The translations under genes and the position numbers were made by a program. Shown in pieces: positions 1 to 11,800 of a stretch of DNA of 64,000 nt. The DNA comes from Glandiceps talaboti (taxonomy: Eukaryota > Hemichordata > Enteropneusta > Spengelidae). Position 1 is the first letter of the stretch. Each line of letters begins with the position of its first letter. The notes beneath the pieces were generated by a model that had not been told where the DNA came from, did not search any database, and saw only the letters and a program-made list of their open reading frames with translations. Location of the stretch: assembly GCF_964340395.1 (NCBI RefSeq), contig NC_135557.1, positions 5,503,216 through 5,567,215 of the forward strand, read 5' to 3'.

Positions 1-1
1 T

Positions 2-130
2 TACAAGGTTGTCACTGATTGGAAAACATAGATAAATACTTTATTACTCATTAATAATACAGCCAATAGATGTGTTTGTTTCCTTTGTTTTCTAACCAAT
101 CAGAATGAACCTTATAAAGTATTCTACATT
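2..130 (-). repeat. Dispersed short element, copy 1 (inverted relative to 11643-11767)
   Basis: The first ~128 bases are the reverse complement of 11643-11767 at roughly 90% identity by eye, with a few small indels. The shared core includes the run TTTCTAACCAATCAGAATGA. The copy may continue to the left of the window. It looks like one member of a short non-autonomous mobile element family: the other copy sits cleanly inside a minisatellite. No coding capacity is visible and I cannot assign it to a superfamily. Confidence 0.75.
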
Positions 131-384
131 AACTGTTTTTATTCATGAATCATTTTAGAATTGTGGTATTATACCATATAATACTCACTGAATATTAAAA
201 TATGATACTTTCATCTCTATAGAGAGTGTGTTTTCCTCCCTTTTATTGACACTGACTAATAATGACTTCGTCATGGACTTTGACTCCTTGAAAATGTATG
301 ATTGATTTGTTGGAATATTTCTGTAGTGAAATTCATTGTGTTGGAAGTGTTCTTAACTTCCAGTACAACTGAAAGCAAATTTAA

Positions 385-414
385 CCCCCCCCCCCCCCCC
401 ACACACACACACAC
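385..414. repeat. Poly(C) run followed by (AC)n
   Basis: Sixteen C residues (385-400) run directly into an AC dinucleotide tract (401-414). Simple sequence, length-unstable, with no sign of function. The flanking 131-384 and 415-780 are AT-rich and hold no gene or repeat I can support. Confidence 0.9.
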
Positions 415-780
415 CTCTTCACAAAATGTTTTTTAAGTGTCAACCTTGTCATTAGAATACCTCTACATTTTATTTTCAATTTGTGTTGTGTTATTTGTAG
501 TTATTTGAATTTCTTTCTAAAAAAAAATCTTTCTGTATTTTTTATTGTAGGTCCTTGTTGGATTTATTGTTCAACGTTGTTCTGAACGGTGTTAAAAATT
601 GGTGACATTTCACGTTTTGCAACAAATCTCTTGATTAGATTGGAACTATCATGAAGGAACAGAAACTCTTTGAACTTAATTTTAATCTTTATTTGAAGTG
701 AACAGAAGAGGACATGTGATTGGTTCTTGTGTAGTCCAACATCACCATGGCACCACTTTGATACTTGAACCTGATTGGTC

Positions 781-974
781 ACTGAAAGGATAGGATTCTA
801 ACCAGCGAGGGCGCTGTACACATAAGCCGGAAATTTGAGAGTTGAATTATTTTAGAACGGGCAGGAAAAGAATGTGTAAAATTTGATAAACAAGTCTTTG
901 AAAGCCTGTGAGTGAATTGGATGGTTAGAATTGGATTAGGTTTGTGGTGATAGGGGGAAGAAAAGCCACATCAG
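781..974 (+). other. Putative exon end of the pri-microRNA, bounded by a consensus 5' splice site
   Basis: A near-perfect donor, CAG|GTAAGT, falls at 972-980 and gives an exon end at 974, on the same strand as the microRNAs and ~35 bp before mature miR-100. The preceding ~190 bp are somewhat less AT-rich than the surroundings and contain CCGGAA, an ETS-like core. Primary transcripts of this cluster are spliced non-coding RNAs in other animals, so this could be a first or internal exon. The 5' limit given is arbitrary; no start site can be proven. A second donor-like string, ACAG|GTAAGT, lies at 1335-1344. Confidence 0.35.
800..819 (+). promoter_or_regulatory. CTCF-like motif, forward orientation
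   Basis: CCAGCGAGGGCGCTGT resembles the animal CTCF core (C-C-A-S-Y-A-G-R-G-G-G-C-G-C), read on the + strand, with a shifted or mismatched base in the middle. It lies ~190 bp upstream of mir-100 in otherwise GC-poor DNA. By-eye match only; no matrix score was computed. Confidence 0.35.
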
Positions 975-990
975 GTAAGTTTATATAATG

Positions 991-1085
991 GCAATGCCAG
1001 ATAGCCTAAACCCGTAGATCCGAACTTGTGTTACAGTTCGGCTCGCAAGGTCGCATCTATGGGTCTATGTCGTCATGGTACAGTG
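991..1085 (+). ncRNA. mir-100: mir-100 precursor hairpin
   Basis: The 5' arm at 1009-1030 (22 nt, starting AACCCGTAGATCCGAAC) matches the animal miR-100-5p sequence, with seed ACCCGUA. The 3' arm at 1046-1067 starts CAAGGTCGCATCTATGGG and pairs back to the 5' arm with a G:U and a few mismatches. The loop is 1031-1045. Family knowledge: miR-100 belongs to the miR-10/99/100 family, is loaded into Argonaute and represses mRNAs. In bilaterians it is co-transcribed with let-7 and mir-125 as temporal regulators. Here it is the first member of the cluster, ~13.2 kb upstream of let-7. Oddity: the hairpin base begins only ~15-20 nt after a consensus splice donor at 975. Confidence 0.97.
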
Positions 1086-1356
1086 CAACATTTTCAAATT
1101 CTACTATTTCTATTTCATACCATTTGGAGAAGTGAAATAACTCAATTTATATTTTTGTGTTATTTGAACAAAGCTGCTGAAATAATCAAACTCTCAGTAA
1201 AGTGAATTAAATGACTTTTTTTTTGCTGCATCTTTAAAGTGTTTGTTTTAGCACGTCAGAGTTTATTATTTTAATAGTGGTAGGATGGTCCATGCAATCA
1301 GTCAACCCAGTGTTGTACTTGTAATGCTCTGATGACAGGTAAGTACAGTTGGAATC

Positions 1357-1369
1357 TTTCCCGCCAAAA
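1357..1369 (+). promoter_or_regulatory. TTTCCCGCC(A/T)AA motif, E2F-like, occurrence 1
   Basis: TTTCCCGCCAAAA matches the textbook E2F/DP site. The same string recurs at 3235-3247, 25724-25735 (reverse), 26438-26450, 30995-31006 and 31962-31973. Because it recurs in similar AT-rich contexts, it may be the conserved core of an old dispersed repeat rather than a set of selected binding sites. Confidence 0.3.
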
Positions 1370-1764
1370 TTGTTAAGCCTTTCACACTCATTCTATAGAC
1401 TCACTTTTCACAACACTACATCACAAACAGATACAATCCACTTTTAATCACAATATATTCAAATATTATTCAATATTTTGAACATTTTAGAATGAAATTG
1501 TCATGAAAATGTAGCTGTAGAGAAAGGATAATAACTTTGAGTCAAACTTTTCTGAAAATTATGAAAAAATGTTGAAATGTTGACAAAGAAAATGTTTACC
1601 AAAATGATGAAAATTTGGCAGAATTTTGAAAATCTGACAATGAATGTTTCTAGATAAAGTATTTGTAGTGAAAAGACAAAAGTGTTGGCTCAAAATTCAG
1701 GCATAATTTAGTAAAAATATCAGAAATGATGCAATTTTTTACAAGGAAAATGTACAGTGGTATG

Positions 1765-1801
1765 AAAGGTGAAAAGTTGACACTGTTGACCTTTCACCTT
1801 T
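1765..1801. repeat. Imperfect palindrome
   Basis: AAAGGTGAAAAGTTGACA is followed almost without a loop by TGTTGACCTTTCACCTTT, its near reverse complement (about 15 of 18 positions pair). Transcribed RNA could form a short tight hairpin. The loop is too short and the stem too small for a normal microRNA precursor, so I list it only as structure. Confidence 0.6.
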
Positions 1802-3843
1802 TGTCAATGTTGTCATCCACTTCCTGTTTACACTTATCTCTGAGGCATTTTTGTAAAGATGGGTGAGACAACCTTGGTCAAAGAACAATAAAACATTGCA
1901 AATATTTCAATTACAACAAAAACTTCTGAAAGGTTATTTGTTGACAGGCAGAGTAAAAAGTAATGTGATTTTATAAGTGTACTTGACAAAAAATAAGTAA
2001 GACTGGTACTGAAATTTGTTTGATTTTGAAATTTTTTTGGTGATTTTGTCATCTTTCTTTTTTTGTAACATTCTAACCTTTTTTTTTTTACATAGTTCAG
2101 GATAACGGTTAATTTTTTTTTAGGTTGACTTAAACAATTTGGTTCCAATTTGGTCATCCTATTTCATTTTTCTACTAAGTATTTTCAGAGACATACAGAA
2201 CTTTCTTGAGTTACTAGTTACCAAGTGGAAAAACTTGGAGATGAGGGAGTGTGTGGGATGTTATTTTATATTATTTTTTTACAACAGGAAGTGGTTTTGT
2301 TATTTTATATTATTTTTGTACAACAGGAAGTGGTTTTGAGTGTAATTTTCATTCCTTATCAGAACTGTTTTATTTTTGTTTTGTTTGGTGTGATATTTCC
2401 TGATGTAGTACTTACAAAAGGAAATAGTGATTTACTCTCACTTATAATGTTCCGAACAATGTGACTTGAATTTCAAAAACACAACAAATTTTTGTTCTTC
2501 CTTGTAAAGGGAGGTTGAATTAAGAAATATGTCAAAAAATTCATTTCTTAAATCTAGAGATTACTTATGGCAACCACAAACAATAATTACTGTAAATCTA
2601 CATTTTTTGCGACTAGTTAATTTTGTGATGTCACAGTTTTCAGCTAGTTCTCAAAGACTACTAATTTTCACTAATAACCAAATTGGTAGTGTTACTAGCA
2701 TTATGTTCATGTACCAGAAGGCATTTTAGTCACTACTTATTTTTGTATTTTTGTTTTTCAGCAAAATTAGCGAAAATAAGTCTTCAGCCAAAATTTCCAG
2801 TTTTACAGTGTAGCTTTGAGGATTACTAGGTTGTGAGAGTCAAGATATAGAAAAAAACACAACAACATTTGATTACTTCTCTTCTGAAAGCTAAGAATTC
2901 TGAGAAACTCGTAGGTTTGGCTACAACCCAGCTACTGTTCATTCATCTAAAACGTAAGAAACATGTGTTACGAATGGTGTATGGTTTCCAATGAAATTTG
3001 AATCACACGCAAGTTGGCAATAACACAATATATTTTCCCACCAAAAGTTTAGTAGGCAAACATTTTTTTTGAATAAATAAAAAATTTCCGTGATTTAGCC
3101 TGAATTTTAAAAGAAACCTGAACCAATTTAATGTTGTTGTTTCCTCTGCATTAGGAATAAACTTAGTACTAATATTTTTAAAGACTGAATTAAGTGATAT
3201 ACTGTACAACAAAGTTGACAATTACACCATAAATTTTCCCGCCTAAATTTTAGGACAAAAAATTTGAAACGAACTAAACTTAGCTTCAAGTGGTTTTGAA
3301 ATGATTGTACTGAATCAGTTATTACAAATTTACAGGTTTCATTGCAAGTGAGAACAGGAGAACTGATTTTGATTCAAACACATTTAACAGTTCACCCCAG
3401 GGAGGGGGAGGGCTGCAGTCACTGTTCTGACTAGCATATTTATTGTTGCAAAAAGTGAAAAATATAGGTAAATGTTAAAATCTTTTTTTTTTTAAATGTT
3501 GTGAAACACAACTACCTTACTTCGTCATGAGATTTTGACCTAATTTCACAATCGGAAGTATGGTATATTATTTACCAACCACAGAACAATGAAACTTCCC
3601 CAGTTATTTTTAATCTGAACAGGAATCTGAAACCATAAAACTTTGGTAATCATTCACTGCAAAGAGCACTTTCCTTCTTGGATTGAATTTTAAATTTTGA
3701 AAAACTTTATTAACGTACAGTACAGAAATATAGTAATCCTAGTGTTGGTGTTTTATTAGAATTTTGAATGAATGCATGTCTTTGGTTTTCAATTCTTGTT
3801 TTTAAATTTATGTATTTGAATTTGTGTGTGAGCTGATGTACCG

Positions 3844-5640
3844 ATAGTCTAGTTCCTATACAGTATCGTTACCATTTACAAGTACACCTCCACTCACATA
3901 GTCTAGTTCCTATACAGTATTGTTACCATTTACAACTCCACTCACAGTCTAGTTCCTATACAGTATCGTTACCATTTACACCTCCACTCACATAGTCTAG
4001 TTCCTATACAGTATCGTTACCATTTACACCTCCACTCACATAGTCTAGTTCCTATACAGTATCGTTACCATTTACACCTCCACTCACATAGTCTAGTTCC
4101 TATACAGTATCGTTACAATTTACACCTCCACTCACATAGTCTAGTTCCTATACAGTATCGTTACAATTTACACCTCCACTCACATAGTCTAGTTCCTGTA
4201 CAGTATTGTTACCACTTACACCTCCACTCACATAGTCTAGTTCCTATACAGTATCGTTACCATTTACACCTCCACTCACATAGTCTAGTTCCTATACAGT
4301 ATCGTTACCATTTACAACTCCACTCACATAGTCTAGTTCCTATACAGTATCGTTACCATTTACACCTCCACTCACATAGTCTAGTTCCTATACAGTATCA
4401 TTACCATTTACACCTCCACGCACATAGTCTAGTTCCTATACAGTATTGTTACCATTTACACCTCCACTCACATAGTCTAGTTCCTATACAGTATCGTTAC
4501 CATTTACACCTCCACGCACATAGTCTAGTTCCTATACAGTATTGTTACCATTTACACCTCCACTCACATAGTCTAGTTCCTATACAGTATCGTTACCATT
4601 TACACCTCCACGCACATAGTCTAGTTCCTATACAGTATCGTTACCATTTACACCTCCACTCACAGTCTAGTTCCTATACAGTATCGTTACCATTTACATG
4701 TACACCTCCACTCACATAGTCTAGTTCCTATACAGTATCGTTACCATTTACATGTACACCTCCACTCACATAGTCTAGTTCCTATACAGTATCGTTACCA
4801 TTTACACCTCCACTCACATAGTCTAGTTCCTATACAGTATCGTTACCATTTACACCTCCACTCACATAGTCTAGTTCCTATACAGTATCATTACCATTTA
4901 CACATCCACTCACAGTCTAGTTCCTATACAGTATCGTTACCATTTACACCTCCACTCACATAGTCTAGTTCCTATACAGTATCGTTACCATTTACACCTC
5001 CACTCACATAGTCTAGTTCCTATACAGTATCGTTACCATTTACAACTCCACTCACAGTCTAGTTCCTAAACAGTATCGTTACCATTTATACCTCCACTCA
5101 CATAGTCTAGTTCCTATACAGTATCGTTACCATTTACACCTCCACTCACAGTCTAGTTCCTATACAGTATCGTTACCATTTACACCTCCACTCACAGTCT
5201 AGTTCCTATACAGTAACGTTACCATTTACACCTCCACTCACAGTCTAGTTCCTATACAGTATCGTTACCATTTACACCTCCACTCACAGTCTAGTTCCTA
5301 TACAGTATCGTTACCATTTACACCTCCACTCACAGTCTAGTTCCTAAACAGTATCGTTACCATTTACACCTCCACTCACAGTCTAGTTCCTATACAGTAT
5401 CGTTACCATTTACACCTCCACTCACAGTCTAGTTCCTATACAGTAACGTTACCATTTACACCTCCACTCACAGTCTAGTTCCTAAACAGTATCGTTACCA
5501 TTTACACCTCCACTCACAGTCTAGTTCCTATACAGTATCGTTACCATTTACACCTCCACTCACAGTCTAGTTCCTATACAGTAACGTTACCATTTACACA
5601 TCCACTCACATAGTCTAGTTCCTATACAGTATCGTTACCA
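3844..5640. repeat. Minisatellite A, 44/48-bp unit, ~39 copies
   Basis: Head-to-tail copies built on TAGTCTAGTTCCTATACAGT followed by ATCGTTACCATTTACACC and TCCACTCACA. Two length classes alternate: 48 bp with an extra CATA, frequent in the 5' two-thirds, and 44 bp without it, dominant after ~5120. A few copies carry a longer spacer with AGTA or TGTA. The last copy is cut at ...CGTTACCA and runs straight into minisatellite B. No reading frame persists through the array. Confidence 0.97.
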
Positions 5641-6172
5641 AAGACACTGGTAGAGAACCCTGGTAAAATGACAGGGGAAACTTAGGTAGATTTTATCTAC
5701 TTACCGTCCTTAACAAAAACACTGGTAGAGAACCCTGGTAAAATGACAGGGGAAAGTTAGGTAGATTTTATCTACTTACCGTCCTTAACAAAAACACTGG
5801 TAGAGAACCCTGGTAAAATGACAAGGGAACTCAGGTAGATTTTATCTACTTACCACCCTTAACAAAAATACTGGTAGGAAACTGGTAAAATGACAAGGGA
5901 ACTCAGGTAGATTTTACCTACTTACCACCCTTAACAAAAACACTGGTAGAGAACCCTAGTAAAATGACTGGGGAACTCAGGTAGATTTTACCTACTTACC
6001 ACCCTTAACAAAAACACTGGTAGGGAACCCTGGTAAAATGACTTGGGAACGCAGGTAGATTTTGCCTACTTACCACCCTTAACAAAAACACTGGTAGGGA
6101 ACCGTGGTAAAATGACAAGGGAACTCACTGACAGGTAGATTTTACCTACTTACCACCCTTAACAAAAATACT
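5641..6172. repeat. Minisatellite B, ~75-bp unit, ~7 copies
   Basis: Each unit contains AACACTGGTAGAGAACCCTG, then GGTAAAATGACAGGGGAA, then a small perfect inverted repeat GTAGAT-TTT-ATCTAC and CTTACC. Later units replace ATC by ACC in the inverted repeat, and one unit is shortened around 5870. A single weak relative, AACCCTGGTAAAACTGACAA, occurs at ~10020. Abuts minisatellite A with no gap. Confidence 0.93.
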
Positions 6173-7611
6173 GTTTGAAGTACGTGTAGTTCTGTTTCTT
6201 AAGTTTTTCCAAGTCATGTAATTTTTAGAGTAGTGAGTCACTTTAAATTCAAACTACTTGAAATACATAACTTATCTTGTGTGTCACAGTCATATGTATG
6301 ATACATAGTTACTCATCGTTTTTTTGTCTAGTTTTCATGTTTGGTTAAAATCGTTATGGTTTGTACCAAAGTCAGGTATACAAGAGCACATATGTATTCA
6401 ATTATTCAACTATATACAACTATACAAATATAGTTACTGTAATTTTATGTTTTTATACAAAAAAGATTCTTGCAATACTGTGAATTTTCTTTCTGGGTAA
6501 TATTGAAGTTTTATATAAATGTGTAGATTTTCTGTATGTTTGTTTGAAAGGAACAAACTAAATTACAATAAAAAGATGAAAGATAAATTTTTATTACTAT
6601 TCAAATAAAATTACTTAAAAGTTACAATGATTACTGACTATCCTTTGCAAAATAAAACCCAAACTTTCAAAAATGTAATTTTTTTTTTGGTCAAACAAAA
6701 AATATGACCTCAGTCTGCATTTGCTTGACCTCATGATTTTAACCTTTGACCTTTCATGATGGCTGACAGGTTTATCATGATTGGCTGATTACAGATCACC
6801 TGTTTGCTGCATTTTAAGGATAAACTCATACATTAAGCAAATCTACAAACTACAGTAGCAACTTGTTATAAATTATTGAGGACAACAGAAACAGAGAGAG
6901 ACAGAAATTGTGGTCTGAGAAGACAGTTTTCGTTACAAAGTGGACATTAATTGATGTGCTGTGTGGCCTGCACACTAATCTATATACATACTTCAGCTGA
7001 TTGACAGATCAGCTTTTGTTTACTGTCTGCATGCCAGACAGTTGATTCTATTCTAGACAAGGGGTGGGTAGGGTTTCAGGGATGGGGTACTTGACCTTTC
7101 AAGGTCATGATTTCAGTAGGAGTGCCTGGGTTGGCCGGCTATGTAAGGTCTGGTATGTTACTTCAATACACACATTTATTTTTATTCCTATGTGTCTCAA
7201 CTATATAATTTACTTTTCATGGTAACTATGTTAATAGTTTGATATATTTTTAGGCGTTTGCATTCCTTTGGTCGGTTAGATGTACAATTTTGCTGACTGT
7301 GATAGGACACAGTGAATTTCTTACATGTTAACTGTTCTTTAGATTTCAGACACAATAGAATCAAATCGTTCCTGAGATGATTTCATACTTCCAAAATAAA
7401 ACAATAGCGTAAATGGACAAATTATTCTCCAGGTCAATTAAATGACTACTGCATATTATCTCAAACTTGAGAAAGGTTAACGTTAGACCTATTATATTTA
7501 AAATATTGGACTTTGATTTTAGAAATAGGAGTCAATTCGTGAATTTTAAATTTCTTAGACTTTTTATTCTTTACTGTTGTAGGATGTGTGTATGTAACAG
7601 ATAAGTTTAAG
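6173..7611. other. AT-rich interval without recognisable genes
   Basis: No supported gene or RNA. A DR1-like string TAACCTTTGACCT lies near 6739-6752 in sequence resembling that at 33606-33621. The rest is AT-rich sequence with short homopolymers. Confidence 0.55.
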
Positions 7612-8396
7612 TTTAGTCAGTGGTTGTATGGGGTGGGGTGAAGTATTGTCAGACAGGTTTTACTGTGTTACAGTGTTTAGTCAGTGGTTGTATGGGGTGG
7701 GGTGAAGTATTGTCAGACAGGTTTCACTGTGTTACACAGTGTTTAGTCAGTGGTTGTATGGGGTAGGGTGAAGTATTGTCAGACAGGTTTCACTGTGTTA
7801 CAGTGTTTAGTCAGTGGTTGTATGGGGTGGGGTGAAGTATTGTCAGACAGGTTTTACTGTGTTACAGTGTTTAGTCAGTGGTTGTATGGGGTGGGGTGAA
7901 GTATTGTCAGACAGGTTTCATTGTGTTATACAGTGTTTAGTCAGTGGTTGTATGGGGTGGGGTGAAGTATTGTCAGACAGGTTTCATTGTGTTATACAGT
8001 GTTTAGTCAGTGGTTGTATGGGGTGGGGTGAAGTATTGTCAGACAGGTTTCACTGTGTTACACAGTTTAGTCAGTGGTTGTATGGGGTGGGGTGAAGTAT
8101 TGTCAGACAGGTTTCACTGTGTTACAGTGTTTAGTCAGTGGTTGTATGGGGTGGGGTGAAGTATTGTCAGACAGGTTTCATTGTGTTATACAGTGTTTAG
8201 TCAGTGGTTGTATGGGGTGGGGTGAAGTATTGTCAGACAGGTTTCACTGTGTTACAGTGTTTAGTCAGTGGTTGTATGGGGTGGGGTGAAGTATTGTCAG
8301 ACAGAATTCACTGTGTTACAGTGTTTAGTCAGTGGTTGTATGGGGTGGGGTGAAGTATTGTCAGACAGGTTTTACTGTGTTATACAGTGTTTAGTC
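7612..8396. repeat. Minisatellite C, 62-66-bp unit, 12 copies
   Basis: Twelve copies of TTTAGTCAGTGGTTGTATGG, then GGTGGGGTGAAGTATTGTCA, then GACAGGTTTCACTGTGTTAC, counted from the GTTGTATGGGG core. Length varies through an optional CA or TA before CAGTGT. Because many units are not multiples of three, the apparent peptide repeats (GCMGWGEVLSDRFHC) shift frame along the array; I do not call a gene. Confidence 0.97.
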
Positions 8397-8589
8397 TACC
8401 AAGTATTGCCATGCTATGTGAAACTGACATACACTCTTTTATTGTAATAGGTTGCTATAGTTACAACTTAACCTGTTCTAACAATAGATCTTGTGAAAAC
8501 ATTAGGTTAACAATTCTCAGGTCAGTTTAGTAACCAGGCAGTTTTATTCTAACACTTTAAATATTGTCAGCATAAACAAATGATTTCTG

Positions 8590-9420
8590 GAGTTCGCTTG
8601 AAATTTAACACGATAAATTCTTTTCAAAAATTTCAAAACCTGAAAAGGTTTTTGACTAAAATTTTTCAGAAGCTTGAAAATTGTATTTTAACAATTTCAC
8701 ATTACAGCGTATCGTGAATTATGACTAAAATTCAAATTTAAAATTAACATGAATTCTGTTCAAAAGTTTTGAAGACCAACTATTTTGACCAAAATTTTTC
8801 AGAAACTTGATAATATTAGTGTAACATTTTGACGTTAAACCATATCTGTGAATTATTTCTAAGGTTCAAATCGAAAAATAAGTTGAATTCTGTCAAAAAG
8901 TTTGAAAACATCAGCACTTGTAACCAAATTTTTAGTAAAATCAAACTCTTTTAAATAAGCATATTGAGTTCTGCCAAAAAGTTTGAATAGTTAAAAATTG
9001 TGACCAACAGCGTTACCATAGGAAAATCAATTCTTTTTTCATAAATATTTGAAATAAAGACACAAGGAATTGACTGTTATCAGTTATTTTGTTGAAATCT
9101 GTCAAAAATTTGTAAACCTCTGAATTTTCTGACCAAAAATTTAGTAAAATGGAACATATTTCTCCTCAACATTTTGACCTCAAAGCGTATCTCAAAATCA
9201 TATTCCAAATGAAAATTAACATTAAATTTCAATAGTTTAAACGTTTGTTTAACCAGAAACACAAACAGGTTGATGGCTGTTTCATGTTCTTCTAACCAAA
9301 ATGAAGTTTGCTTTTATATTTATTGATCCAATCTAAAAATAAGGTGAGGTCTGTAAAAAATTTCAAAAGTTTGAAATTTATGGTTGTAAAATTTTGGTCG
9401 AACAGAAACAGGATGTGACA
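8590..9420. repeat. Strongly diverged tandem repeat, ~130-bp period
   Basis: The phrase GAATTCTGTCAAAAAGTTTG recurs with changes near 8616, 8751, 8885, 8966, 9094 and 9346, mostly ~130 bp apart. Between occurrences come TGACCAAAATTTTT and an ACATTTTGAC...GTATCT block. This looks like an old minisatellite that has decayed, in contrast to the fresh arrays either side. Confidence 0.6.
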
Positions 9421-11599
9421 GTTTGTAGTTCCTATGTAGTTTAATGTGTAATATTGTGAAGTGATACGTGTCAGCAGTGCTACTAACGCCAACTGTCTAC
9501 GGTCTCTGACCTTCTATTCAGCTTATGTTAATTACGATTTGCAAATTACCATATTTAACATTGCAAGAGGAATTTTGAATGCCCTAAATATTATAAATTG
9601 TCTTCGTTGTCTCATTGACTACTTCAACTGCAAGTACAATTTATTGAAAGTTTGTGACTGCTCACAACCTAACTTGTAATCTTTTTAGCACATTCCTTGA
9701 TGAAGCCTGTTACATTCTGTATTCAGTTGATTATTGTCGTAGCCATTTTGTACTTATCAACCACGGCACCAGCAAATTTATTGCAATTTGATTATCATTC
9801 CAACATTTTTGCTAAAATTTGGTATCTTAATAACAAACATGATGAAATGTCAATAACACTGACATAATTTCTAATAAAGACGACACATTTTCATGTATAT
9901 CAATATTTTGACCACAAAAAACGAAGGTAGAATTATCATTTTGGCAACTTACCATTCCAACTTAGCACCACCTGTCCTAAGTATTAACAGTTCGGAAGCA
10001 TAGCAACAGATAGGGGAAAAAACCCTGGTAAAACTGACAACGGGTAGAACTTGTGTTATTCTTGATTATTATTCTACATTTTGTGTGGTTCTTGATTGTT
10101 ATTCTAAATTTTCCTAACTTGAACTATAATTAATGTTGGTGAAAAAACCCACCCTTGGTATGTCTAGGAATGTAAATTTGAGCTTTGTACCAACATATAC
10201 AAAAACACTGGACATTCAAAACTTAAAACTGAGAATGACAGACACAAAAATTACAGAAATTACTAAAAATCATTATAACTTTAATTGTAACTTTCACTTT
10301 CTGATGTCTATCAAAATTATTGTCATAGTCACATTTTGATAAATTATGACAATGCAAAAAAAAAAAAATAAATATTTTTTGAGATAGTACATTAGACTAC
10401 ATTTTTATTATTTTAGAGTATTTGGATAACTTTACATGTTTGCTGGTAGTGTCATATTTACCATGTATCCATAAGGAGTAATGTCCTGGAGCAAACAAGT
10501 ACAAACAAATTTATTCACAAATTTTCCAATTATAAATTTTTTGACACCAAATTGTCTAATTTTAGAGTAACTTTTTAGATAAGTGTGAACTGTAGCAGAA
10601 TTGACTAAAATTTAGTGAGATTTCAGAGCAGTTTTGGTAAAATCCTAAATTTAAGTTTGAAAAGTGAATGTCTATTTTTAGCATTTTTTGTTTAGATTGT
10701 TTGTACGTGTACATGCGTTAACAATAGACATGTCTGGCTAACTATTGTCAATCTATCAATGTGTCTACAGTCTGCAGCCATTATGTTGTCTACAAAATAG
10801 TTACCAACCATTGTTGAATATTTAGTTAATCTTGTCTTGTTTTGACGTAGCATGCCCTGCAGAAATAAATAAAGTCTATACAACTTTACATTTTGCTAAA
10901 CAAATCACTAACCTGTTCTGAGTTAAACATCAAGACAAAAAAATGTGGTCACCATGAAATATGTTTTAAATTAATAGAAAACTAAATTATTAATATTTAT
11001 CCAAATCATGTTTGAAATAGGGTTGCTGTGCCCGACCCACTATGGGATTATAAAAGATTGATAATTTCTGTGAACACAAAATGGTGGACAACCAGATATC
11101 TTTTTAGCAATTCAAGGACCCGGATCAAATTTTCATATGGCAAAGTTTTACGTTGCGTGTACAATTTTGATTTTTTAAAATAAATTGTTCTCCGAAGCAC
11201 GTTTTATCCCGATAGGGATCCATTCTAATTCTATAACATTAAGGTTTTTAAGTTATACGTTTATTTCATATTTTTTTATAGTTTTTCTATTCCAGTCAAA
11301 CAAGTAATTTCATGTTGAATCTTGTTTTGCGACTAGTACATGTAAAGCTCTCACCTTCAAATTCAGACGAAACGTGAAAAAAAATGATTTGAAATCGTGA
11401 TTGAGTAGACTCAGATTGTCAAAACATGACAAAGGTAGTAGCCATATTTAACATCATTAAGTTTCTCACATACATGTATTATGTGCAAGGGATTTTGACA
11501 AGGTATGTCGTTACTTCAAACTAGATTACAGTAACTATCTTTACTAGAATTAGTTTGAGTTGCTCAGTCTTCTTGTCCATATACATGTATTCAGTCAAT
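9421..11599. other. AT-rich interval without recognisable genes
   Basis: No convincing coding region or RNA. Short frames (for example 9461-9679 and 10133-10339) have no recognisable domain and low-complexity composition. The stretch 11020-11230 is a little less AT-rich (CCCGACCCACTATGGGAT ... TATCCCGATAGGGATCC) and could be an old transposon, but I could not delimit it. Confidence 0.5.
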
Positions 11600-11642
11600 C
11601 ACACCTGTTGTGTGGTGTCCACTGATTCACATGACACCAGAT
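11600..11642. repeat. Diverged outlying unit of minisatellite D
   Basis: CACCTGTTGTGTGGTGTCCA followed by CTGATTCACATGACACC is one unit of the 35-bp repeat that resumes at 11801. It is separated from the main array by the mobile element at 11643-11767 and its tail. Confidence 0.75.
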
Positions 11643-11800
11643 AATGTAAAATACTTTATAAGGTTCATTCTGATTGGTTAGAAAACAAAGGAAACAACAC
11701 ACATCTGTTGGCTGTATTATTAGTGAAAAAGTATATGTATGTTTTACAATCAGTGGCAACCTTGTAATAGCTTTACATCATTGCCCCCCCCCCCCCAACA
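11643..11800 (+). mobile_element. Dispersed short element, copy 2, inserted in minisatellite D
   Basis: 11643-11767 is the inverted counterpart of 2-130 and is followed by CTTTACATCATTG and a 13-C run (11784-11796). Minisatellite D units flank it on both sides, and the strings ACATGACACC and ACATGACACC occur left and right; that could be a target duplication, but it is also just the repeat unit. Non-coding, superfamily unknown. Confidence 0.65.

Larger units (their letters stand above)
1081..3843. other. AT-rich interval without recognisable genes
   Basis: No coding region is supported. Small items seen: a donor-like ACAG|GTAAGT ending an exon-like stretch at 1338; TTTCCCGCC-type motifs at 1357-1369 and 3235-3247; an imperfect palindrome at 1765-1801; and a ~38-bp direct duplication at 2262-2337 ending in CAACAGGAAGTGGTTTTG in both copies. 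Short frames here are low-complexity and I do not consider them genes. Confidence 0.6.

Noticed and set aside
7814-8289. 93- and 71-codon GCMGWGEVLSDRFHC repeat frames
   Set aside because: The frame breaks whenever the 62-66-bp unit changes length, so no stable protein is encoded.
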